This document shows, piece by piece, positions 46,863 through 57,701 of a stretch of DNA of 64,000 nt (positions are counted from its first letter, which is position 1; each line of letters begins with the position of its first letter). Source of the DNA: Ceratobasidium sp. AG-K (taxonomy: Eukaryota > Basidiomycota > Agaricomycetes > Cantharellales > Ceratobasidiaceae). The position numbers and the translations under genes were made by a program. The DNA lies in contig JAWNGF010000001.1 of NCBI GenBank assembly GCA_037039685.1, positions 4,836,001 through 4,900,000 on the forward strand. Reading direction: 5' to 3'. The notes under the pieces are model-generated. The model ran no database searches. It was not told where the DNA came from and worked only from the letters and a program-made list of their open reading frames with translations.

Positions 46863-49800
46863 TTAGTACATCTGTACCAGCCGCTCGAGCTCTTCAACCA
46901 CGCGCTTGATCGTCGGCCGGTCCTTGGCGTCTTGCGCCCACATTTTTTCTACGAGGTCGACGACCTCGGGACAGTACTGCTTGCGTAGGCCCGATGTCGA
47001 GGGTCTGCCAATCACGTCAGATGGACAAGTATAGGCGCCAACGGGAATGCTCACCGTTGCCTTTTCGCACCCACGGCCTCATAAATCGCATGTTCGTTCA
47101 TTCCCTGCTCAAACGTTTCAACCACCCACACTTCTCGACATGTGGCGACTTACCTCCCACGGGTACTTTTTACTAGGCAAGTGCCATTGCATCATTTCCC
47201 AAAATACGCACGCACACGAATACACGTCGACCTTGTAGTCGTATTTCGGGTGCGCGTGCCACAGTTCTGGGGCTTGCCAGTTGACGGTGCCCACGAGCGA
47301 GCGCACCATGGACCGGGTCGACTGCTTGACCTTGGCGAGCCCAAAGTCGGCAATCTTGGCCGTGACTTTGCTCGTGACCAAAACGTTGGACGACTTGCAG
47401 TCGCGGTGGATCACAGGTGGCTTGTGCTCGTGAAGATACTTGATGCCACGAGCAATGTCGAGCATCAGTTGGAGCTAGATCAAATGTGAGTAGGCGCGGC
47501 GTATGGTCTGGGCGCTACTTACCACTTTGCGCAACGGGGGAACGGGGACGTTCCGGATATAGTCGAACAAGTCTCCGTTGGCACAGAGCTCGCTGATCAT
47601 CATCACGGGCGTGTCCCTTGGGTTTTCGGGAATGCTCACTCCGAGCTATGTGCGTGTCAGTGGCAGCTTTGTATAGAATTGATTCACTTACGAATCGAAC
47701 GACATTGGGGTGGTCGAATTCCTTCAATAGCTTGAGCTCCTACACAGCCATCAGCCTCGAACCAATCGTATATAATCGTCGACCGACCTTAATGTCCACT
47801 AGCCACCCCAGCCCAGATCAGTACCATCTATAATGCATGAAATGAAGCACTCACTTGCACTTAGCTGCCCTCTAAACTCGGCAATTGCCACTTTGGCCCG
47901 GCCACGTAGACGTCCAATGTAAACACTGTACCGAAATGAGCGCCGCCCGATAAGGAAATCCAGAAACTTACTCTTTGAACCCTCCACTGCCAATCTTTTC
48001 GAGCTTGACCAACTTGTCCGCCGGAATCTCCTTGTCCTCCAACCCGAGCTCTTCCAAATCAATCTCCAACTCGTCCTTGGACAACCCGGTTGCGGCGCCG
48101 AGCGGAAGACCCGCAGGATTTCCGCCATTGACCCCGCCCGCGCTGCATTGCGCTGCACGAGGCGTCTCTGGCTGGTCAGCGACATAGACCCTCGACGAGC
48201 GCTCCAGGACAGGGGTGCGGCGCTTGTTGGGTTTCTTGGTCGACGGGGCGCGGGAACGACCTTTGGAACCTTTGGCGTTGCGCGACTCGATGACGGTCTC
48301 TTCGGACAGCTCGGAGCTCGTGTCGGAGTAGGATTGGGGAGAGGGAGGGACGCTGATGGGTGAAGGGGGTTCTGATAGCTCAGACATGCTCGAGCTGGGT
48401 GCGCCGGTGGATTCGGTCTCGTCGCGCCATCCGAGCAGGGCCTGGACGAGTTGGGGTTTGGTACCGGTGGCGGAAATCGAGCGGGATTCACAGAGGCGGA
48501 GGAGGGCGTCGCGCTTGAGGCGGAGCAGTGACTTGTCGGTTGCCTGCGAGAGATCAATGTCTACATCCGGAGATTATGTGAGCTGTTGTGGGCAAAAAGC
48601 GTCGCACCTACCATCGTCTTCCGGCTCGGTGTCTTGGTCCATCTCGGCGACCTCATCTGCTTCTTCCTCTGCCATCTCATCCTCATCCTCATCCTCCTCC
48701 CCGTCCTCATCCTCGTCATCGTCATCGTGTTGAGTAGGACGCATTGTGACATCATTTTCGTCCTCCGAGTCCAGTTCGGTTAAATCGCTCGACTCGGCTT
48801 CTTCCCTCCGGTAAACCTCAACATCCGACTCTTGCCGGACGACTTTCCCGTTTCGGAGCACGCGTATAGTTTCGTCTGCTTCAACATTAAAGTCGTCCAG
48901 GTCATCGGCGGCCTGCGCAACGTGCGAGATATCGGCCACATCGGGGCTGGCCGGTTCCGAGTCGTCAGCGCTGGTCGCGCCAGCCTCATCATCGCCATCG
49001 TCACTGGGTGGGGTGCGCAACTGCTCATGCTGGGGACGGACGCGGGGTCGGCGTCTCCGACCAGCCGGAGCAGGGGACGTCGGAGCAACTATTTCGGTAC
49101 GGGAACCGCGGGAACGGAGTCTGCGGGGGCTGGGGAGTGGACGGGGGTTCGCGTCGGGACTGTCGGGTTCTGTCAGGGAGGAGCTGCTTGCAAATGCGGG
49201 ATGTGTCGTGTCGATCTGGGCCGAACGGGTGCGATGAGCGGGGGGAGCGCCGAGACCGATGCTACCCTGTGTCCGGCGCTTGGCGAGTTTCATGCGTTTC
49301 GACGACGGAGCGTCAGGGTCCGCGTCGGCCTCGTCTCCACCGTCACATGACAGCGAGGCAGGCACTGGCGCAGGGTGCGATACGGTGCGACGACGGGGGC
49401 GAGCAGGCAAATCTTTAATTTCCCGGCTGTGACGAGTATGGGGCGGAGAGCGGGACGGCGTTGGGAGCGAGCTCGACGCCGACCGAGCACCCAACAGCGC
49501 GTCGATGAGCTCAGGCTTTGTCAGCTCTGTCGATGGGTCTGGTGTGCACGACGGCCCCGATGCAATCGTGTACAGACGCACCAGCGCGTCTTTGCGCAGC
49601 CGCCGCAACTGCCACGCTGCCGCCCGGTGGATCAGATGTTCGTCTGGGAATAATTTATTAGCCAATAAATCCCCCTAAAATCAGCCAACCTACCTGACTG
49701 GGAATGTTCGTCGCCGTCGTGCACCGAGGCCCCCGAGTCGAGGTCCATGGTGTCTGTCTCCTCGTCGCCGTCGTCGTCGGGGACGTTGACCACGCTCTTG

Positions 49801-49979
49801 CGACGCTTGAGGCCAGCCCGTGTGACCAGCGGTGCCGTGTTCTCGTCTAGAGTTCTACGCTTGCGCTTGCGGGCGCTGTTACATGACCCAGAATCCACTC
49901 GCGGACGGTCGATGGAAGGCATGTTCGAGCGGGATCGCAACGGCGTGTGGGGTGGGCTAGGTGGGCGGCGCTTAGCCAT
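46863..49979 (-). CDS. Large protein kinase with two SAP motifs and a WNK-like lysine arrangement
   Basis: About 880 residues. Start 49979 (MAKRRPPSPPHTPLRSRSN). First SAP-like motif: LRRLRKDALVRLYTIASGP to LTKPELIDALLGA, about residues 105-150. A long basic and acidic disordered region with an Asp/Glu tract follows (48650-48735). Second SAP: SLLRLKRDALLRLCESRSIS with ATGTKPQLVQALLGW. A TKL-like kinase domain completes the protein: LVKLEKIGSGGFKDVYIGRL with RGRAKVAIAEFRGQLSA, then MDIKELKLLKEFDHPNVVRF, SELCANGDLFDYIRNVP, VIHRDCKSSNVLV (HRD), KIADFGLAKVK (DFG) and WQAPELW (APE). It ends KDRPTIKRVVEELERLVQMY. The beta-3 VAIK lysine is Ala (VAIA), while a Lys sits in the Gly-rich loop (GSGGFK). 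The joins before and after VYIGRL and an 11-base micro-exon (TGGACATTAAG, about 47791-47801) were deduced from frame. Confidence 0.85.
48650..48735 (-). repeat. Asp/Glu-encoding low-complexity tract
   Basis: Imperfect triplet repeat (CATCCTC-type on the + strand) encoding an acidic run (DDDDEDEDGEEDEDEDE) within the SAP-kinase gene. Confidence 0.8.
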
Positions 49980-50214
49980 ACGAGTTCCTGGGTCAACGGC
50001 CAGCAATCTTCAAATAACACACCGTCGTCGCTGTCGATGAGCCTGTGGGCGTCGTTGTTCTGTGGCCCCGCCCTCCGCGGAATATTCCAAGCGCCCAACT
50101 TGCTTACCTAATCTGCTGACTTATCATGACACCCCATGTGGTAATCGCGATTCCGCTCGCCGATGCATAAACTCTGGCCCGGCATCGTTGCCTACTTTAT
50201 TTCCTCCCTCGACG

Positions 50215-52190
50215 ATGCGTCACATACGTAGTCCTAGTCCTGGCCCCGGCACTCCGACCATCGTCGAGCCTGTTGGCGACCTGCTTACCTTGGACACTCG
50301 TGTCAATACCGATGTCTTTCATATTGCCGAATCCGAGTCTCCGTCGCGCTCGCCGTCGCCTGCCCCGTCCGTAGCTCCGAGTCGGCCGTGGTATAAGACA
50401 CCTTCGCCACTATGGTGAGTAGCCTGGAGTGCGTATGAACCGCGCTGACCATACGCAGGCTGCTCCCGCTCACGGTCTTGAGTACAACGCTCATGATGGG
50501 GTCTGTTGCACCCCGCACCGAGCTATACATTAAATTGGCATGCAACGAAATACACCCCGATTATATGTTTATTCCCCCGCCGGTGCTCGCCCTCAACGAT
50601 CCGCTGCCTTCCGACCCCAGCTTGCCCATCTACGTCCCGCCGCCGCCCCGACCCAACCGTCCTGCCATCAATATCCCAGGTCCCAACAAGATGTGTAATG
50701 CCGACCCTCAAGTCCAGGCCGCTATTGCCAAACTTCAAACAATGCTGACTACAACCATGGGCATCCTAACCTGTATTACAACTGGCTCGTGGGCGCAGGC
50801 AAGTGTCACGCACTCGATTTGACGCTGCGCTCACTTTGCGCAGCTTTCAGATCGTGTGGGCCGCAATCGAGTATTGGTGATCGCTGGCCTTGGGACCTTA
50901 TGCACGTGCGTCATCGTCTGTCTTTTGCGTCAAGCTGACTGATGGCCACCCATTAGTGACCTCGTGTTGATTCTCGTCGCCTTCTATGCTGACGTTCTGC
51001 CGGGTGGATACCGCTTCCTTATCGTGGGTCATATCATCGACGGCTTGCTGGGAGGTACGCATATACCCCTCTACTCACCGTCCAGACACTCATCTCTACC
51101 AGGGTTTACGACTGCTTCCGCTGCCTCGCATGCATATCTCACCGACACTGTGAACCCTGCTTCGCGCTCTCGTATTCTCTCATTCTTCACCGGTGCCGTG
51201 TTCACCGGCATGGCACTTGGTCCAACACTCGCGGCCTTGCTCACTGAGCACACCCAAGACCTCCTCACCATATTCTACGCCGCGGCCGCACTGCACTTGT
51301 TTAGCGCTGTTTTCTTCCTCTTTATCGTCCCCGAGTCTCTCGATGAGAAACACCGTCTCGCGGCCCAAGGACGTCACAACGCCTCTCGCGATCCCAACGC
51401 AACCTGGCTCAACTCACTCACGCACATGATTATGAACTTTGCCAGACCCCTGGCTGTATTCATCCCTCGCCGCCGACCGCGTGGCAAAGGCCGCGACTGG
51501 AGCCTCACCCTCATCGGCATCGCATTTGCGAGCGCAATGCTAAACATGGGCTCCTACATGTTCAAGTTCCAATACGCCCTCGCTACGTTTGGTTGGGGCA
51601 CAACTGAACTTGGGTACTGGTTGACATTTGTCGGCATATCGCGCGCTACGCACCTCGTGCTCCTCTTGCCGCTCTTGATCAAGCTGCTGCAAATGCTATA
51701 CCGGGGGCGGAAGCACACATACGTCGACTTGTTCGTCGCGAGACTATCACTTGCAATCGAACTCTCTGGGTATGCCTGCCTGGGCCTTATCACGGACCCA
51801 AAGCTATTTGCTCTTACTTCATGCTGGATGTCGCTTGGAGGCGGCTTTGCGCCATCAGTACAGAGTCTTGCACTTGCCCTCTCTCAAGATCACGCAGACA
51901 AGGACAAGGCTACGGCCACACCCGACTCGGGTTCAGACGCTCCCAATTCCCCTGAAACGGGTCGCCTGTTTGGCGCGCTCTCGGTGCTCCAGTCGCTCAC
52001 GTCTCAAATCATTGGTCCGTCCTTGTTTGGCCTGGTGTTCATGAACACGATCGAGCGCGCGCCGCGCGCGATTTTCTGGGTTAGTGGGCTGTGTGTCGTC
52101 GGGAGTTTTTTGGCGCTTGGGTTAGTCAGGCTGAAGAAAGAAGAGACGGTGAGAGAGGAAACGGACGAAGAAAGCCCTTTGTTGTCGTAA
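50215..52190 (+). CDS. Major facilitator superfamily transporter, tandem copy 1
   Basis: Multi-pass MFS transporter of DHA1/TetA-like type; substrate unknown. Start 50215: MRHIRSPSPGPGTPTIVEP, a Ser/Pro-rich cytosolic leader ending PWYKTPSPLW, then WLLPLTVLSTTLMMGSVAPR with TELYIKLACNE. Motif A-like loop LSDRVGRNRVLVIAGLG is encoded by its own exon. DLVLILVAFYADVLPGGYRF, SHAYLTDTVNPASRSRILSF and GMALGPTLAALL follow, with a mid cytosolic loop and the C-half GSYMFKFQYALATFGWGTTE, GGGFAPSVQSLALALSQD, SQIIGPSLFGLVFMNT. The acidic C-terminus DEESPLLS carries an ExxxLL sorting-type motif. Twelve membrane spans are plausible. A Pro-rich loop (LPIYVPPPPRPNRPAIN) sits after the first span. Confidence 0.92.
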
Positions 52191-52890
52191 TTAGGAAGTT
52201 TCTGTACGTTCTGTTAGTAATGGACGCATTGATTGCGTATCGTATTATACTATTTCTGATTTCTTGAATATATGCTCGAGCAGTTTTGGTAATCTCGTTG
52301 CGCCTGATTACCTTTGTTGTCGAAGCAAGGCTGGTCTGACTGAGTGAGATTACGAGTTGAAGCTCGCTGACTGATTGCCGCGCTCCGTACCTCACAAATA
52401 CTTTGTCATTGTCGTCATGGCTTAGTAGTTATCGGCCGGGCACGCGTATCTGCTCAGGTAAGTGACCGATGGCCGAGCGTGCGCATACACTCAAGATTTG
52501 GGTCCCTGAGATTAAGTGGATCTTGGTCATCATCGAAGCTTCCATGCTGGGTGCTAGTCAAAAGTCAAAAGTCAAGTTGGGAAGGAAGTTTTTGCCATCA
52601 GCCACTTGAAACACCGGGCCGACCCGGTGTGGCCAAGTACAGGCGCACAATTTTTTTTCACGATGGCGAGTGTGGCTCTTCAGGGATTTTGACTTGTGTG
52701 TGTGGAGCTGGCATTTTTATCGTGTGTCCATATGCGGTATCTATCGCTGCCCACGATCAGCGCAATCATGAAACTTTTTTCACGGATCTTCCAACACGTA
52801 GAATTTCAAATAGAGTATCTCCACTTGAGCTCGGGGTACAATCTGAACAGCCTTGAGATAGCACACTAAACTTAAGATATTCCAACGCTC
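52191..52890. other. intergenic region between MFS copies 1 and 2
   Basis: About 700 bases. It holds the 3' UTR of copy 1 and the promoter of copy 2. The sequence AGTCAAAAGTCAAAAGTCAA at about 52556-52575 is a short tandem repeat. No gene was recognised. Confidence 0.45.
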
Positions 52891-55045
52891 ATGTGGCCGA
52901 AATTCTCCGAGCTTACCACCACAACTGGGCCTGATGGCACCTACCGACACGAATGGCTCGGAATGTATCACTGTAGAGGAGGTCGCGTTCCCGCTGTAGA
53001 CACGCTACTTGTCGACTCTCCGATGGTTCCTGAACTCGTTGCGGTGCGGGCCAATGCAGGAAACAAGGAGGATGGTGGATCAGGGGTGGGAAGGAAGAGG
53101 CCGTGGTACAAGGCGCCATCTGTCTGGTGGTACGTATTTTTCTTATGTTCATTTTAGCGATTATTGACAGATCGAGTCATAGGTTGTTGCCGATTACTGC
53201 CGTCTCGGCCATGCTCCGCGCATCGACAATCGCTCCTCGCACCGAGCTCTTTATCAAGTTTGCGTGCGACGAGTTGCGGCCCGAATATCGCGTGGATACA
53301 AAGTGGACTGGCAATTCCGGCAGGGTTGATCACCTCGAAGTTGCTCTAACCTATGCTTCCCTGCACAACTCGACAGGCAACCATGTGGAGCCGGATAAGG
53401 TCAAGGCGACGCTCCTTCGCCCGGATAAGAGATGTGCGCAGGATCCAGACGTGCATCGTGCGGCCGCCAAGTTGTCTGCGGGGATCACGAGTGCCCAGGG
53501 AATATTGAGCTGCTTTACACTCGGTTGGTGGACCCAGGTGTGTTGCAGTCCTTGTATCTTTTGGGAAATTATCAATAGCGTATCGGTAGTACTCGGACCG
53601 CGCTGGGAGGACCAGGTTGCTCGGAATATCAGCTGTAGCCGTACTTCTTACGTGCGTATTAATGATCTTCAGAATGTTCGAGGAGGTACTCACATCTTGG
53701 CATTTAGGGACGCGTTGCTGTTCTTGGTTGCTTTCCGGGGAACGGTTATACCTGGAGGATACAGGATTTTGATATTGGGAGGAGCGCTTGACGGGTTGGC
53801 TGGTGGATTCTCAGCTGTTGTTGCCGCTGGGCATGCGTATGTCGCGGATTGCTCTAGCCCGCTTGCTCGGTACGTTCTTGTTAGCAGTCCTGGTCCCATT
53901 TACCTATATTGTTCCATAGGTCACGCATATTTTCGTTCTGGACTGGCATCGTGTATGCAGGCGCAGCAGTCGGTCCGAGTCTCGGGTCGTTCATCAACTC
54001 CTACTCAAATGACTTGCTCTCGACCTTTTATATGTGCACCGCACTGCATGTTGTCTATGGCGTGCTTGTGGTGTTTATCGTTCCCGAGTCGTTACCCATT
54101 GAAGCCCGAACCAAGGCACGCGAGCTTTATGAAGCAGACGTGGGTCATCGGCCACGGACCGCAAAGGAATGGCTTTGGCAGTTGACATCTTTTGTCCGAC
54201 CGCTGGGGGTTTTCGTTCCCAAACGGATTGGACAAGGCAGGGGATGGAGAGCTAAGGATTTTAACCTTACCCTTGTTGGAATAGCTGCGGCTGCTGTCGC
54301 AATTAATATGGTACGTGGTTGAAGGCCTAGGTTGGGTGTGCAGGGCCTGATGTCCACTCAGGGATCCTATCACTTCAAGTTCCAATATGCTCTCAAAACC
54401 TTCCACTGGAACTCGGTCCAACTTGGCTACTGGCTCAGTCTAGTGGGATTTTGGCGGGCGATCCATTTATCCATTATACTCCCGCTCATCATCAAATTGC
54501 TCTATGCACGCGGGGAGCGACTCTTGGGGGGTGCTCACGACGACAACGAAAAGGAGGCGCGTGTCAAGGAGACCGACCTCCTCGTGGTGCGGGCATCGTT
54601 GGCACTAGACGTGATAGGGTATATTCTGCTTGGGATTGTCACGAGCCAAAACGCCTTTATTGGCTCAACCATCGTTCTCTCTTTCGCAGGAGGGTTCGCT
54701 CCCTCTGTTCAGAGTCTTGCTCTGGCTCTCGCACATCCTTCCGCACATATCGCCCGACGTGAGGCTCGTGCTCACTCTCGACAAGTGCCTTCCGGTGCCA
54801 AGCAAGAAATTGGACGGCTTTTTGGGGCACTCGCTTTGATTCAGGCTCTTGGATCGCAAGTAATTGGGCCGGCTGTGTTCAGCGCCACGTTTGTTGCGAC
54901 CATAGCGGCTTACCCACGAGCTATATTTTGGCTATCCAGCGTGATGATTGCATTGGCGCTCGGAGCTCTCGGAGCTGTGCACCTGAAGGTAGGGATGGGC
55001 ATTCGGCCAAATCCCTCCGACGAAGAGGCACCGCTGCTTGCATAG
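52891..55045 (+). CDS. Major facilitator superfamily transporter, tandem copy 2
   Basis: Paralog of copy 1. Start 52891 (MWPKFSELTTTTGPDGTYRH); an in-frame ATG at 53023 is an alternative. Leader ends RPWYKAPSVWW, then LLPITAVSAMLRASTIAPRT with ELFIKFACDEL. The motif A exon is YSDRAGRTRLLGISAVAVLL (about 53609-53671), lying between two introns. DALLFLVAFRGTVIPGGYRI, GHAYVADCSSPLAR, SRIFSFWTGIVYAGAAVGPS and YMCTALHVVYGVLVVFIVPE follow. After the intron at about 54309-54360: GSYHFKFQYALKTFHWNSVQ, GGFAPSVQSLALALAHPSAH and ALGSQVIGPAVFSATFVATI. The C-terminus DEEAPLLA again carries an ExxxLL motif. No premature stop was needed in the spliced model. Confidence 0.9.
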
Positions 55046-55297
55046 ACCTTCAGAATAGATACTTCAACATGTAGATAGATACCCATACTCTCAACAGTAT
55101 AGATATATTATGCTTATCTTAGAGGACTAAATAGGCGGAATAACGGTACATGCGTTGCCTCTAATCGGGTCGCGGTTCGCGCGGCGACTATCACGGTTTA
55201 GTCAATTTGTTGCGCAGCTCATCCCACAACTCGGATGCCCTGACCATCAATACCTTGACTTCAACCACAACCACCGGCTGGACCGACCGCGGCTCAC

Positions 55298-57535
55298 ATG
55301 CCTAACACGTCCGAGACGAGAGCATTCCTCGCTGAGGAGCCTGACACTCCATTCGCGACCACGGCCGCTGGTATACCCATTAGGGCGTTTTCGATAGACA
55401 GCAATATTAGCGCGCAGTCTGATCTGACAATTCGACCAACCCCACGACCGGCTCCAAGCCCGCCTCTGAGCCCTCCAACGCCAGATATCGCGCCTAAAGC
55501 ATCACCTGAACGTACCAATGCATCACCTTGGTGGTGAGTTAATCAGAGATATATTTCTCTCAAAGCGGCAATTGATCGACGTGGCAAAAATCATTATCCT
55601 AGGTTGGTGCCGATTGTCGTCCTATCTGCCTTTCTTTTCGCTGGGACTATTGCTCCTCGTACCGAGCTTCTAATCAAGTTAGCTTGCAACAATTTGCACC
55701 CAGACTGGGATCTTGTCTCCAATTCAACAATCGCACAAAATAACACGACATCCGCAAGCTTGCACTCGACTCGTCATTTTTCTATACCGCTGGACTTAGT
55801 TGGTCGCGCTGTTGAACATGTAGAGCGGTCCCAAATTACAACCCCTGGGACTAGCCCGATGTGCTTAAACGGCACGGATGTCAACCAAGCTGTTGCTACG
55901 CTCAACACTGCCATCGCGACGACCTCGGGCATACTAAGCGTGCTCACAACAGGATGGTGGACCCAGGCAAGTCAATCGGTTATTTGATCGAATTTAACTG
56001 CCACTTGTTTGTATTCTAGCTTTCCGACCGGGTAGGGCGAGTACGCATCCTTACTATTGGTGCCGTTTCTACTATCATGGTGTTCGTACTGTACCTTTTG
56101 CGTTCCTAAACTCGTGTCTCATTGCTATTTACTACAGGGATGCCGTCTTCATTGCGGTTGTCTTGTATGCGGACAAGGTCCCAGGTGGGTATAATTGGCT
56201 AATTTTTAGCAACATGGTGGACGGACTATTTGGGGGTGAGTTTTGCCATAGCCCCGGATGCTGGGCACCATCATAGAATCTAATACATGTGTGCAACTTT
56301 TAGGATTTGCCACCGCAATGGCCCTCTCCAATGCATACATTAGTGATTGTGTCTCGGCTACAGAACGGTGATTATTCAACAATAATGCAGTTCCAGCTGA
56401 TTTCTGAACCCGCTCGCCTAGATCTCGCTGGTTCTCTCTCTGGATGGGCTTTATATTCGCCGGAATGGCGCTCGGTCCTAGCTTTGGCTCGTTGCTCAAC
56501 GGCTGGACTAAGAATAACATGTCCATCTTCTATCTAGCTACGGCGTTTGACCTGGTGTATACCGTATTCGTCGCGTTCATTCTTCCAGAGTCGCTGAGCC
56601 TTGAGGCTAGGAAGAACGCTTATGAGGCACACAAACGCTCAAAGAACGCTCCGGGTGCTTCTTGGTGGAAAGAATCAACTCTGAAACTGCTGGGGGTACT
56701 GGCACCATTGGCCATGTTCCTCCCTCGAGTAACCAAACGCACTGGTGGTCGGAAACACTATAATTGGAACGCAACGTTTATTGGGATCGCATATTCGTTG
56801 CACTCCATCAACTCGGTAAGCTACGCTGTCGCCTCATGTATCGCATCTAACCTCCATTCCTAGGGATCGTTCTCCTTCAAGTACCAATACGCTCTCAAAG
56901 CCTTTCACTGGAGCTCTACCGATATGGGCAACTGGCTTAGTTGGCTGGGCTTTACCCGGGCGCTCCATTTGATAGTGTTACTTCCCCTCATTCTAAAGGG
57001 TATCCATTGGTTCAGTGAACGCCAACCGACTTCAAAACAGGCGCTTTCCGAGTCAGATCGGGCGAAGGCTATCGACCTTCTCGTCGCCCGTACGTCTTTG
57101 GGCGTGGACATTTCTTCGTATACCGCCAGCGCTATCGTGACGACGTCAAGTTCTTTCATAGCCACCACGACACTTCTATCTTTTGGAGGGGGGTATCCTC
57201 CAGCTATACAAAGTCTCGCGCTTGCGTTGACTGAAGCCCCCAAGTCGACGGGTGCTTCTACCAATTCAATTACAGACGATTTGGGCTCAGATGATACTGG
57301 CCGCTTGCTCGGTGCCATGTCCGTCGTGTCCACGCTTTGTGCCCAAATCATCGGTCCAAGCGTATTCGGTATGCTCTTCGTAGCCACAGTCGAATCTCTC
57401 CCACGCTCTATCTTTTGGTTATCCGCTACACTCAACGCGGCTGCTTTGGGATCTTTGCTCCTAGTTCGTCTTTCCCGAGAAAGCTCGACCGAAGACGATG
57501 CCGAATATGTTTTGTTGAACAATATGGATGAGTGA
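55298..57535 (+). CDS. Major facilitator superfamily transporter, tandem copy 3
   Basis: Third paralog. Start 55298 (MPNTSETRAFLAEEPDTP), leader to TNASPWW, then WLVPIVVLSAFLFAGTIAPR with TELLIKLACNNLHPDW. The first luminal loop carries several N-glycosylation-type sites (NSTIAQNNTTS). Motif A exon LSDRVGRVRILTIGAVST, then DAVFIAVVLYADKVPGGYNW, FATAMALSNAYISDCVSATE, SRWFSLWMGFIFAGMALGPS, GSFSFKYQYALKAFHWSSTD, GGYPPAIQSLALALTEAPKS and AQIIGPSVFGMLFVATVESL. The acidic C-terminus DDAEYVLLNNMDE does not end in the PLL motif of copies 1 and 2. Intron positions match those of the other copies, supporting duplication from one ancestor. Confidence 0.91.
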
Positions 57536-57701
57536 TTGATGCACACATTTATACCCCATTTCTGTTGTCTTGCATATTTAATTCGTTTTCAGGTCGACAA
57601 TTAGTTTTATCCAGCTTTGCGTACATACTCGTCAGCTTACTGTCGTAATAGTATTCGTGCCAAACGTATCAAGCGATAGTTCAATCCTGATAATTGACAT
57701 C

